A DNA stretch of 64,000 nt from Taxillus chinensis (GCA_023512835.1 CM042087.1:21147260-21211259); one strand, 5' to 3'. Positions 9,194 through 18,868 are shown, counted from the stretch's first letter. A program made the numbers and translations. Notes: generated from the letters alone by a model not told the origin.

Positions 9194-11374
9194 TGTCACG
9201 CCCCTGAATTCCAGGGAACCCGGAACCGGGTATATGACTTCCCCTTGCCCGCACCCGAAAGGTCAAGGGGTTGGTGACTAGCACCAATAGAGACTACACC
9301 ACGGGTGCTGTCTCAAATATGCAACCCTATACAATCATACATCAAGGGTAATCCTGTACTTTCCCATACATCATCATGCATATAATAAGTCAAACAGTCA
9401 TACAGACATCATATCACAAATAGTATGCAAGTACAAGTGCACAGACCCATATCCGGGATATAATACAAACAATATAGAATACAGCACTGTATCATACATC
9501 AGAGTAGTGGGCACGTCCTCCTAGAAGAAAGTCCTCCACTAGTCCCGGGTCACACTTGAAAAAGGTAAACAACAAGTAGGGGTGAGTGACAAGCTTAGTA
9601 GGTGACCCCAACATTCCACATCACGCAAACATACCCGTCTATACTACATGCTCTTTGTACTCGTGCACTATGTTGTGTGCACAAACATCAGGACTCAGCC
9701 TGCAAACAAACATCAGGACCTAGCCTGCCCACACAGGACATCTTGTCCATGATCCTCAACAGGATCCCAGCTTAGGGCACTTATCCCAAGCTCCTCGAGC
9801 TCAACAGCTCAACACAATCCTCAATGGGATTTCAGCTCAGGGCACTCAGCCCTTCCACAACGCAATATGCCCGGCCACAGTGCCACACAGGCCTACCATC
9901 GGCGTATATGCCTGCCCCGTCAACCACATAGCATCATCTGTGCTTCATGGTGAGAACTCAACAAGTCATAGAGCCCAAGCCCCAATTCCTCAAACACACA
10001 TACCAACACCAATGTGGCATTAAGGTTCATCATACTCCCTTTATAACTGAAGCCAGTCTTCACAAACCGTCATCATTCCTTGACCAAGGAAGGAGATACC
10101 CATAGGAGTTATTTTCTTGAAATAAAAAGTCCCAACATTGGGTCTCCATATCATAACTATGATAATCTGATTTTTAGGGATTTTTCTTGAGATCTCTAAC
10201 CCCACTTTCCAAAAATCCACCTCTATGAAAAACTGGATTTTTCCGAGATTTTACACTAAATCCCAATTTTCACATTTGAAAGAGTGGGAATTTATTTTTC
10301 TAGTATTTTTCTTTCAATCCAAATGGGGGGTATTTCGTTATTTACATTGTAACTGAAGTAGTGGAGAGGCATAATGGTTTACAATGTAAATGGTCTAGTC
10401 TGGAACTGCACTGTTCAACTACTCAAGACACTGCTCGAAACTTCCTACTCGAGACTGCTCGAAATTGCCTGCTCGAGACTGCTCGAAACACCTGCTCGAC
10501 GCTCCTTCCTCGAAGGTTCTGCTCGAGACTGCACGAGACACTTGCTCGAGGCTACATTTTGCTCGATGCTCCCTGCTTAAGGCCTCTGCTTGAGACTGCT
10601 CGAGGCTACATTTTGCTCGACGCTCCCTGCTCGAGGCCTCTGCTCGAGACTGCTCGAGACTCTGCTCGAAGCTGCTCGAAGTTAGCCTCGAGCAGTTCCC
10701 AGTCGCGAACTACCAACTGCGTTCTTCCCCAATTCGTCCCAAAACCCAATTATACTCGTTAAATCTCTATTTTTAAGCAACAATTCATCCCTATTAAGGG
10801 TTTCTAACATCATCTAGCCATAGTAGGCTACCAAACAACCTAAATCATCTAGGTTTCATGCTTAATTTCCATTTTCCCCAATTTCTAGAGTTCATCACAA
10901 ATTTGCATGATTTCAGCTAATTCTTACATGTTAATCCAATAAAACAGCAAGAAAAGGGTGAAGAATCAATGGAACACCTACCTAGAATGATTCTTGATGC
11001 TTGAACGAGCTCAAAACACCCCAAATCAAAGGCTCCAAGCTTCCTTCTCTCTTTCTCTCTAACGCAGAATAAATCCCAAAAATATTAATTGACCTCCCGA
11101 GGTCATGAACTCCAAATTGAGGCCAAGTATAGTCAAAACGCTTAAAACGACAAGCACATCACTATCCAGATATTTTCCAACCCAATTAACCGCTCAAACA
11201 CAAGGTCAACTAATAAACCCTGAAAAGTCAATAATCGGGCCACTCGGGGCCCCAACCAAAAATTGGGCCCAATTACTGTCAAAATGTTGACATCGACGAA
11301 CACAATATTGTCTAGATGTTTTTAGCAACAGAGAAAGACTATCTCTCAGCCCTACCTAAATACGGGTCTTTACA
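9194..11374 (-). mobile_element. LTR-I: solo LTR with AGTAT target duplication
   Basis: 2,181 bp. Read on the minus strand it starts TGTAAAGACCCGTATTTAGG and ends CAGGGGCGTGACA, the terminal pattern of chromovirus LTRs. It is flanked by AGTAT on both sides (9189-9193 and 11375-11379) and interrupts a protease reading frame that closes up exactly when it and one AGTAT are removed. There is no internal region, so it is a solo LTR left by recombination between two LTRs. It contains a TCGA-rich repeat array at 10420-10695. No gene seen in it. Confidence 0.95.
10420..10695 (-). repeat. GCTCGAGACT repeat array in LTR-I
   Basis: About twenty degenerate copies of GCTCGAGACTGCTCGA-like units, including a longer near-exact duplication of about 54 bp (GCTACATTTTGCTCGA at 10551 and again near 10605). 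The motif is partly self-complementary. Apparent ORFs here are by-products of the repeat. Confidence 0.75.
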
Positions 11375-11421
11375 AGTATCAAATAAAATAGATACTATCA
11401 TACAAGAAATTAGAAGGGTAT
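11375..11421 (-). pseudogene. Protease, N-terminal remnant (Tekay-G)
   Basis: Short minus-strand remnant giving TLLISCMIVSILFDT-like sequence, the strand that precedes the DTG active site in Tekay-E (GTLLISRM). It begins with the right-hand AGTAT duplication of LTR-I and ends where Copia-B1 begins. Confidence 0.7.
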
Positions 11422-12395
11422 TGTTGGATCAAGCCTAGAATTTGGATAATGAGGATAAAACCCTATGTCATTTGATTTGAAACATTGTTTGTTTTATCCT
11501 AAGTTGTTGCAGAAGATATGATCTTAATCCGGATCTACAATCGTGAGAGCATAGCTAAGGACAGGATACATAATCCTGATCCAGATGAGAGTGAGTGTCG
11601 TCAAACACTTGGTAAATAACCAAGTCTACACTTCATACGGAATAAGGATCATTCATGCGGACTAAACACTTAAAGCTATGGACTAAGGATTATGCATCTT
11701 AGAGTTTAAACGAACTAAGTCTAAATAGATGCAGAATAAGAATCCAAGTCTACAACTCGCACGGAGTAAGAGAAAGTCTTCATGGAATAAAAAGCTAAGT
11801 CTTCCACTCAAGCGGAATAAGGATAAGAAGACATGGAATAAGGATTTGAGTCTTTTATAGATGCGGAGTAAGGAAGTACTTGTGTGGAATAAGGACCCAA
11901 GTCCTTTGTTCGCATGGAGTAAGGTAACTAGATGCGGAGTAAGGAATCCGAACCAATTACTCATGCGGAGTAAGGATGTGCTGATGTGGATTAAGCCCTC
12001 CAATCCTTTAACTCATGCGGAGTAAGGAACTCTTATGGAGTAAGGACGCGCTGATGCGGAGTAAGCTTCGACCTTCTCATTCATACAGAGTAAGGAAGTG
12101 TTGACACGGAATAAGGATTCCAGTACCAAATTAACATGGAGTAAGCAATCAATGATATGGAGTAAGGATTTGAGCTTCATTAACACGAAGTAAGGAACTT
12201 TACGACTGATTAAGTAGATGTTGTTCAACTTATCTCTTCGCATTCAAAGTCACCAGCCCGCTATGTCCCGATGTAAGACAAACTCATCAATAACCTAAAG
12301 CATCTTACACGTGGATCACACGGATATGTGGACACAACTTTAACTGCACTTGGGTACTCACAAAGACACTTATGTTTTACAAACCCAAGATCTTG
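11422..12395 (+). mobile_element. Copia-B1: Ty1/copia LTR, 3' truncated
   Basis: Starts TGTTGGATCAAGCC and follows the inverted LTR at 18869-20232 through its repeat-rich centre (for example GTCGTCAAACACTTG and CGCTATGTCCCGATGTAAG are in both). It stops at 12395 where a Tekay LTR start (TGTAATGACCCGTG) follows, so the last few hundred bases are missing or displaced. No coding sequence. Confidence 0.8.
11640..12215 (+). repeat. GGAGTAAGGA interspersed array in Copia-B LTR
   Basis: About 22 copies of GGAGTAAGGA or GGAATAAGGA, spaced roughly 19-30 bp with non-repeated sequence between them. The same array, inverted, is in the Copia-B2 LTR at about 19490-20010. The position in the 5' half of the LTR suggests U3. 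Confidence 0.8.
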
Positions 12396-12494
12396 TGTAA
12401 TGACCCGTGTTTGGGGTTTTGGAAGTCAATCATGTGATGGAGTACACATCTAGGGATGTGAATATCAGTACGATGACGTATGCGTCATACAGAG
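12396..12494 (+). mobile_element. Tekay-C: first 99 bp of a chromovirus LTR
   Basis: Begins TGTAATGACCCGTGTTTGGGG, matching the starts of the Tekay-D LTRs, and breaks off at 12494 where Copia-A1 begins. The rest of the element is not recognised in the window. Confidence 0.65.
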
Positions 12495-14427
12495 TGTTGG
12501 AAATATAGGATTTGATGAAGCTGCCACAATACAGTCTAAGTCTTGAGACACGAAGATCCGAAGGTCATACGGTCGAAGAGTCGAAGTTCGTAGAAATAGA
12601 CGTGTTACAGGACATATTGACAAGAGGCTCGTAGACTCATAGGGTCTGGAGACTCGAATAAATATATGACAGAACACGCTGTGACTTGTAGATTCAGGGT
12701 TGAAGGTCATAGAGTCGAAGTGCGAAAAAGAGAGAGTTACTGCAAGCGTAAAAAAATTCAGAGACTCATAAAGTCAAGGAATTCTAAAGAACATTAACCA
12801 ACTTTAAATGACTTGAAGACTCAAAGCCCGTAGAACTGTAGAGTCCATAAGAGTGCCTAAGTCAATTAACAGAATGGAAAGTAGACTCGTAGACTATATG
12901 GTCGTAGAGTGGAACCTTAGAACACTGTTATGAAAATAGGACTCGTAGATTCATAGGTAGAAGATCGAAGAGTCGAAGCCAAAAAGACTGACCAACTAAA
13001 ATGAAATTGTAACTCGATAGTCATAAAGTCGTAGACTCGAGGGATACAGGTAATGTAGGGAACTTGTCAGACACATCACAGACTCGAAGATCATGAAGGC
13101 AGAAAGTAATAGCTGAAGGGTCATAGCCGTAGAGTCAAAGACTCGCAGAATACGGAAACTCAGTACATGAGCAAATACGAAAGGCTAAGGAAGAAATGTA
13201 AAGTCTAAGACTCGTAAAGTCGAAGGTTTTCAAGGTCGAAGACTCGCAGAGTTATAGAGCCTCTTAGTCAAGTAAAAAAACTGAGAAACTCGAAGGTCGT
13301 AGACCCGCAGAGCTAGGGTCGTTGACTCGCAGCTGTAACAACAGGTAGATTAGGCACACTTTGAAGAAGTTACTCTAAGAGCCATTAGGATAGTTGCAGA
13401 CTCATAGAGTCATAGACTTGCAGAGTTGCAGACTTACGGTTAATAGAGTATCACAACAGACTTAATCTAACTTGAACTCTAACCTTGGAGACTCGAAGAT
13501 ATGTGAATCGTAGACTTGCAGATATTAACACTGTAAAGCCTGAAGTAAGCTTCCGCATCGTCAACAGGCTCTAACTGAAACCTTCGAGTCATTAAACCTA
13601 CGAGGCACCCACCTTCAAGGCATACTTAAAACCCTAAGCATATTCACTTAGCGATATCTTCAGCTAGGGTTTGTATAGTAAGCTTGCGCCGTCTCGAGCA
13701 GAGTTGTAGTGCAGTTAATGCTTCATTAATTGCAATCAACCACTTTCCACGGATGAATGGCCAAGATCCACTGTGCAAGTATGGGCATGCAACTGTGCAG
13801 CATGGGCAACACATCTGCAAATCAGAGCAGATCAACCCATCCCCTGACATCCCGCATATCCAGTGGTGAGAAGTTGGTCTGTCGGATAGACAACTAGGCG
13901 CACAGCAATCTAAACTTAAATTTATCTCTCTCTCAAACTTAACGCGTGGAATACACAGAAAACAAGAAAAAGGATTCTGAAAAACATTAAGATATAGATC
14001 TTTTGGAGAATCGAAGAAAAGAACGATTCCAACGCTAAAGAGAGAGACTCTAAGAGAAATAACTTCAAAGTGTTATGCGCCGAGTTGAACTAAGATCAAG
14101 ATCAAGCCTTTTGATCCATTATACACTCTTGTTCATCCAAGATCCAGCACAATCATAGAGTCTAATCTCAGTGTTGTCTTCCACAATATAAACTATCACA
14201 GACCATTCCTTACTCAACTGAGATCTGTGAACAAGAAACATTTACTATATCTTAGATTTGTCTAATAGTCCATAACTCACATTATCACTCAAATTACTAC
14301 TGTCATCTTCTCAATAAATACTTCCAGCATAGTTATCCTTAGAAGTACCATACACCAGCAAACACTCTAGCTTCCGCACACGAAGAAAGTCTATTCACCC
14401 CCCTCTAAACTCACTTTGGGACCTATT
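12495..14427 (+). mobile_element. 5' LTR of Copia-A1
   Basis: 1,933 bp, starts TGTTGGAAATATAGG and ends ...CTTTGGGACCTATT, where Copia-A2 has ...GGGACCTACA, so the terminal CA is mutated. The 5' two thirds are packed with GACTCGTAGAGTCGAAG-type repeats (about 12540-13520). The 3' part carries TTCACCCCCCTCTAAACTC, shared with the Copia-B LTR 3' end. No gene seen. Confidence 0.85.
12540..13520 (+). repeat. GACTC/GAGTC interspersed array, Copia-A LTR
   Basis: Dozens of short units built on GACTCGTAGAGTC and GACTCGAAG, many of them inverted pairs GACTC-N3-GAGTC. Spacing is irregular. The same array is in the Copia-A2 LTR (about 50525-51500). Confidence 0.8.
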
Positions 14428-14429
14428 AT

Positions 14430-14441
14430 TAGTATTAGAGC
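14430..14441 (+). promoter_or_regulatory. Degenerate primer-binding site, Copia-A1
   Basis: TAGTATTAGAGC, where Copia-A2 has TGGTATCAGAGC (the initiator-Met tRNA type) at the same place. Two transitions separate them, so this copy has probably lost priming. Confidence 0.75.
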
Positions 14442-14469
14442 CGTTCTACAACTCCGTTGAGATCCCTAA

Positions 14470-14678
14470 ATGGCCGACATGGATTCCAGCAGTGTAGCTC
14501 CAGCTCTCGAGCACGCTCCAGCTCCTATTGAGGAAGTTGAAGCTAGTCGTGTTCCAGAAGAAGGAGCGACAGGAGATCAGGAGCAGGAAGAACCGAGTAC
14601 CAGTAGCAATAAGAAAGAACAAGAAGACTTCTACGACGTCCTGCCTGGCTCATCCTCCCAAGTTCCTATGTGCACACC
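14470..14678 (+). pseudogene. gag: gag N-terminus (Copia-A1), first segment
   Basis: ATG at 14470 opens MADMDSSSVAPALEHAP, an acidic Glu/Ser-rich N-terminus that matches Copia-A2 gag at 52009 codon for codon. Coding stops at 14678, inside MCTP, because Tekay-D inserted there. ACACC at 14674-14678 is repeated at 18696-18700 after Tekay-D, where the same frame resumes. Gag would form the virus-like particle. Confidence 0.8.
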
Positions 14679-15133
14679 TGTAATGATCGGTGTTTTGGGA
14701 AGAACAAGCTGGAACGAAGATGCACAGTACCCAGGGTGAACGCTTGGGTCGAAAGGTGGAAGACCCGAAGATTTGGGTCGTAGGGTCAAAGACCGAGGGT
14801 CGAAGTTCAAAGGTTTGATGGTCGAAGGTTTGATCTTCGAGACAGATCTTCGAGGCTGCAACTACGAGACTCCGAGGCGGTGATCTTCGAGGCAGTGTTC
14901 TATGAGTCTTCGAGGGAGTGTTTCATTTATCAAAGCTACGTCGTTTTGATGGTGTGTTTCGTTTATCAAAACTACATCATTTTGATGGTGTGTTTCATTT
15001 ATCAAAACTATGTCATTTTGATGGTGGGATTTCATTTCTCAAAACTACGTCATTTTGATAAGTGAGGTCTATATAAGGAGGAGCACTCTTTGTTTTAGGT
15101 TTAGGGTTTTTGTTGTCATCCACCGCAGCCGTC

Positions 15134-15168
<35 letters not shown>

Positions 15169-15206
15169 GAAGGAGAGAGAGAGTTCTTGAGCGCTGCTGC
15201 TGGAGA
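14679..15206 (+). mobile_element. 5' LTR of Tekay-D, 3' part deleted
   Basis: Matches 17081-17545 of the 3' LTR, from TGTAATGA through the TCTATATAAGGAGGAG promoter to GAGCGCTGCTG. It has four palindromic boxes (14929, 14965, 15001 and 15039) where the 3' LTR has three. The rest of the LTR, including U5 and the hairpin, is deleted. Confidence 0.9.
14929..15172 (+). promoter_or_regulatory. LTR promoter module of Tekay-D 5' LTR
   Basis: Four palindromic TCAAAACTACGTCGTTTTGA-like boxes at about 36-bp spacing, then TCTATATAAGG (15069-15079), TTTTAGGTTTAGGGTTTTTG (15093-15112) and a GA repeat (15136-15172). Intact enough in sequence to be a promoter candidate. Confidence 0.65.
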
Positions 15207-15240
15207 GAGTTTTTGTTTTAGGTTTAGGGTTTTCATATAG
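15207..15240 (+). other. Deletion junction with filler, Tekay-D
   Basis: Between the LTR match (ending about 15206) and pol (starting 15241) lie about 34 bp that repeat the TTTGTTTTAGGTTTAGGGTT segment found at about 15090-15110. It looks like templated filler made during double-strand break repair. Confidence 0.6.
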
Positions 15241-16758
15241 GAGCAGTTGGCGATGTTGCAGTTGAAGCCTATTGCTTGTGATGGTGGGACAGTCCTGAGT
15301 CCTATTGTTATTGTGCCTGAGCTGTACCAGTGACTCTGGGAGGGACAATTGGGTGACATTGAGTGTGAGGTTCTCCGTGCCCGTATTGAGGCTGGTGAGC
15401 TATCTGCGGATTGGACAGAAGGTCCTGAGCATGAGTTGTCTTTTCAGGGGCGGCTAGTAGTGGCTTCTTCTCTCCGGGATGAGGTGATGAGGGAGTTTCA
15501 TCAGTCTAGGGTTACAGTACATCCAGGGGGTACGAAGATGTATCATGCAGTTCGGGGACATTTTTGGTGGCCTGGGATGAAACTTGATGTAGCTGCTTGT
15601 GTTTCGAGGTGCCTCACGTGTCAGCAGGTGAAGGCTGAGCACCAGCAGCCAGCAGGTATGTTGCAACCATTGCCAATCGTGGAGTGGAAGTAGGACCACA
15701 TAGCGATGGATTTTATGACTGGTCTTCCACCCACTATTGGGAGGAAAGACATGATTTGGGTGATTATGGATCGGTTAACGAAATCAGCCCATTTTCTTGC
15801 CGTTCGAGAGCGGGACTCCATTGGGGCATTGAGCCAGCTATATGTGAACGAGGTTGTGAGATTGCGTGGAGTACCATCGTTGATTGTGTCTAACAGAGAT
15901 TCGCAGTTCACTTCCCGTTTATGGGTATGCTTGTAGGAGGCTATGGGGACAAAGCTTAACTTGAGTACAGCCTTTCACCCGGAGACTGACAGTCAAACAG
16001 AGAGGACGAACCAGACATTGGACGACATGTTGCAGGTCTGTGTGCTAGATTTTGGGGGTTCATAGGCAACTCACCTTCCTTTGGTGAAGTTTGCCTACAA
16101 CAACAGTTATCAGGCATCCATTGGGATGGCTCCTTTTGAGGCGTTGTATGGGAGGCCATGTCGATCACCTTTATGTTGGACTGAGGCTGGGGAGTCAGCT
16201 CTCTTGGGACCACAGTTGGTTCAAGAGGCTACCACGAAGGTAACGTTGATTCGTTAGCGCTTGTTGTCCGCGCAGAGTCGACAGAAGTCTTATGCAGATC
16301 AGCGACGGTGACCTTTAGTGTTTTCTGTGGGAGATCATGTGTTTCTCCGTGTTTCTCCCCATTGTGGACATCGGCAGTTTGGGCGAGGTTCCAAGCTATC
16401 TCCGCGGTTTATTGGTCCTTTTGAGGTTATGGCTCATGTGGGGCCAATGGCCTACCGGTTAGCGTTGTCACCGCGATTGAGTCGGGTACACAATGTATTC
16501 CATGTGTCCCAGTTAAGAAAATATCACCCTAACCCCACCCATGTGATCGATTGGGGGACATTGGATATTGAGGATGACATGTCAGTTGTTGAGGACCCCA
16601 TCCGTATTCTGGATCGGCGAGAGAAGCTTTTGCGTGGTCGTGCTATTCCTTTGGTTCATGTGCTATGGCAGCACCGCAGCATTGAGGAGGAGACCTGGGA
16701 ACGTGAGTCCATGATGCGTGAGCAGCACCCGGAGTTGTTCGAGGACGAACAAGCTTGA
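15241..16758 (+). pseudogene. pol: Integrase with chromodomain (Tekay-D)
   Basis: One frame runs from 15241 (EQLAMLQLKP, the linker after RNase H) to TGA 16756. It contains the HHCC zinc region (FHQSRVTVHPGG to RCLTCQQ, about 15497-15625), the core Asp residues (MDFMTGLP, SNRDSQFTS), Glu in [10 protein letters not shown], and the C-terminal DRREKLLRG and ETWERE chromodomain. Six premature stops: 15331 TGA, 15691 TAG, 15934 TAG, 16063 TAG, 16255 TAG and 16309 TGA. No frameshift is needed. Compared with Tekay-E, five of the six are single C-to-T or G-to-A changes of CAG, TGG or CGA. Confidence 0.9.
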
Positions 16759-17068
16759 GGGAGGGAGGTGGCTGTTGGCCAAGAGATAGTGATATGATTT
16801 TCTGTGTTAGTTGTTTATATGTTGTGTATTGTCCTTTTTAGACATTAATTTGTATTTGAGATGTGTATTTGTGACATGCGGGTATGTGTTATATGCATTG
16901 TGGTGGTGCCTTGTTGAGTTTTGTGGACGTATGTTCTGTTATGTGCTGTGTGCGGTGTATGATCTATTTGTGTGTTGTGGCTTGCATTTTGTATAGTGGG
17001 TTGCATGTGTTTCTTATTCCTCGCGGTCCTAGTGGCATGTAGTTTCTTTTCGAGGACGAAAAGTCTTA
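16759..17068 (+). other. 3' untranslated region of Tekay-D
   Basis: Noncoding, T- and G-rich with TTGTGTGTTGTGG-like short repeats. It ends in the conserved TTTCTTTTCGAGGACGAAAA before the polypurine tract. No gene seen. Confidence 0.7.
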
Positions 17069-17080
17069 AGGGGGAGAGGA
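17069..17080 (+). promoter_or_regulatory. Polypurine tract, Tekay-D
   Basis: AGGGGGAGAGGA directly before the LTR start at 17081, identical to Tekay-1. Confidence 0.9.
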
Positions 17081-17329
17081 TGTAATGACCCGTGTTTTGG
17101 GAAGAACAAGCCGGGACGAAGATGAACAGTACCCCGGGCGAACGCTTGGGTCGAAAAGTGGAAGACCCGAAGATTTGGGTCATAGGGTCAAAGACCGAGG
17201 GTCGAAGTTCGAAGGTTTGATGGTCGAAGGTTTGACCTTCGAGACAGATCTTCAGGCTACAACTACAAGGCTCCGAGGCGGTGATCTTCGAGGCAGTGTT
17301 CTACGAGTCTTCGAGGGAGTGTTTCATTT

Positions 17330-17515
17330 ATCAAAGCTACGTCTTTTTGATGGTGTGTTCCATTTATCAAAACTATGTCGTTTTTGTGGTGGGATTTCAT
17401 TTATCAAAACTACGTCGTTTTGATAAGTGAGGTCTATATAAGGAGGAGCTCTCTTTGTTTTAGGTTTAGGGTTTTTATTGTCAGCTGTCGCAGAGAGAGG
17501 GAGAGAGAGAGAGGG
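17330..17515 (+). promoter_or_regulatory. LTR promoter module of Tekay-D 3' LTR
   Basis: Palindromic boxes at 17330-17351, 17366-17387 (degenerate) and 17403-17424, then TATATAA at 17435-17441, TAGGTTTAGGGTTTT at 17461-17475 and a GA repeat at 17491-17515. Same order as in Tekay-1. Confidence 0.65.
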
Positions 17516-17719
17516 AAGGAGAGAAAGTTCTTGAGCGCTGCTGTTGGGGTGATTCGTGCAGGCGGACGACGTCTAGCGTGGAAGCAAGGACAAGGGGGAA
17601 CATGTTGAGGTAGGGGTTCTATCTCTTCTAGTACCCATTCCGGGGTTAGACCCTGTGGTGGATAATCTATCGAGTATTATCGTTGTTGTTATAATATATA
17701 TATATATATATATATGTAA

Positions 17720-17749
17720 ATTCATATAGGTGTGATCTCCTATATGAAT
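17720..17749 (+). promoter_or_regulatory. LTR leader hairpin with compensatory change, Tekay-D
   Basis: Arms ATTCATATAGG and CCTATATGAAT with loop TGTGATCT. Relative to the other copies (ATCCATATAGG, CCTATATGGAT) one base has changed in each arm and pairing is kept. Confidence 0.75.
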
Positions 17750-18695
17750 GTTGGCCTCCAATGGCATATTTGATGTGATCTCATATGTGGACGTTTGCTA
17801 TCCTGTGCAAGTATGCCTATATGATAAGTGTTCGATTTTATGCATGTGTGGCTGCATTTGTGAGCCTATGAATGTGTACACGTTATATGTTTGATAATAT
17901 GCCTATATGGCTATGCCTATTACGTGTTTGATTTTATGCCCGTGTGGCTGAGTTTGAGAACCTATGATTGTGCGCATACCATGTGTTTGATTTTATGTCT
18001 GTGAGGCAGAAATGTATGTTATGTGTTTGATTGTATGATTGTCAGCCTAAGAGGCTGTGGGAACTATTTGCTTGAGAGGCGGTTAAACATTTGCCTGAGA
18101 AGCGGTAAAATATTTGCCCGAGAGGCGGTTAAATTGTTAGCCTGGAAGGCTATGATATTGGTAGCCTGTGAGGCTGTGGAGATAGCGTGGCTGGGGCTGT
18201 GGTTGCGCCCATTTGAGTGGTGTGCTTTACTTGTATTTACTACTGCCACGACACTGCACTAGTACACGTTCTCATGTAGTGGTTAGATGCATGAGATGGG
18301 TTGGGGAGACTTGATCCCTACTGAGCTGTGGTTGCTCACCCCTCCTACTATGATGTGTTTTCTTGTAGGAACCTACAAGCGTTAGGTGGAACCCCAAGGT
18401 GGAAGACCGTATTTGTTTTACTGTTCCTTTTCAATTATGCTATTTTGTGGAAACTGATGTAACCCCAGTGGGGAGAGATTATAAAAAAAAAATGAATGTA
18501 ATAAAGGCGTGTGGTTTGGTTGTAAACGTTTATTGTGATTTGAAATTAATAAAGATATTTGATTTACATTATTATGAATTTCTGTTGTGTGTGTACAATG
18601 TCTTGCGTGATGTTGTATATCAACCCCTTGCCCACCGGGTGGGTAAAGGGGAGTCACAAATCGGTTTTCTCGGGTTGGAAATTCGGGGCGTGACA

Positions 18696-18868
18696 ACACC
18701 CGCACGCTTCTCCAAATGGAAAGTGAGAACGAGAGCACACCTCGACATGCTTGACACCCATCTCTGGGAAACAATAAAGAATGGGCCTTTCTTCCCAAAG
18801 AGTATGCAAAGAGGCCAGTTGATGACGAAAGACCCAGACAGCTGGTCTAAGGTGAAGCAGAGGAAAGT
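18696..18868 (+). pseudogene. gag: gag (Copia-A1), second segment
   Basis: Resumes the Copia-A1 gag frame after Tekay-D: ARFSKWKVRTRAHLDMLD, then DPDSWSKVKQRKV, matching Copia-A2 at 52213-52387. Here the Trp codon TGG is intact, whereas Copia-A2 has a stop at that place. It ends at 18868 where Copia-B2 begins with TGTTGGTCCC. AAAGT at 18864-18868 is the expected left target duplication. Confidence 0.8.

Larger units (their letters stand above)
7822..11421 (-). mobile_element. Tekay-G: old chromovirus fragment with insertions
   Basis: Minus-strand pol fragment (protease, RT, start of RNase H) that is the oldest layer on the left. It is cut at 7822 by the 3' LTR of Tekay-1, split at 9194-11374 by solo LTR-I, and cut again at 11422 by a Copia-B LTR. 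The pieces at 7822-9193 and 11380-11421 belong together because removing LTR-I and one AGTAT duplication restores a single reading frame through the protease active-site region. No LTR or gag of this element is in the window. Confidence 0.85.
14679..18695 (+). mobile_element. Tekay-D: chromovirus with large internal deletion
   Basis: 4,017 bp flanked by ACACC (14674-14678 and 18696-18700), inserted in Copia-A1 gag. It has a truncated 5' LTR (14679-15206), a deletion junction (to 15240), the C-terminal half of pol (15241-16758), polypurine tract and a complete 3' LTR (17081-18695). Primer-binding site, gag, protease, RT and RNase H are gone. In the first ~167 bp the two LTRs differ at about 11 places by my count, so this is an older insertion than Tekay-E or Tat-F. 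Confidence 0.95.
17081..18695 (+). mobile_element. 3' LTR of Tekay-D
   Basis: 1,615 bp, TGTAATGACCCGTG to CGGGGCGTGACA, followed by the ACACC duplication. It contains the promoter module (17330-17515), a TA microsatellite (about 17693-17716), the hairpin at 17720-17749 and GCCTGAGAGGCGGTTAA short repeats (about 18040-18180). No gene seen. Confidence 0.95.
12495..18868 (+). mobile_element. Copia-A1: SIRE-type Ty1/copia, LTR and gag start
   Basis: 5' LTR (12495-14427), degenerate primer-binding site, and the beginning of gag (14470-14678 and 18696-18868), split by Tekay-D. It ends at 18868 inside gag where Copia-B2 starts. Copia-A2 (50481 onward) has the same LTR and gag and continues through that point, which shows what has been cut off. 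The 5 bases before 12495, CAGAG, would be its target duplication; the partner was not found. Confidence 0.85.

Noticed and set aside
15013..15359. Ser-rich minus-strand ORFs near 15.1 kb
   Set aside because: Produced by the GA/CT repeat of the LTR leader.
17693..17716. TA microsatellite as regulatory element
   Set aside because: Simple TA repeat of varying length next to the leader hairpin; similar but shorter runs occur in other LTRs, with no evidence of function.
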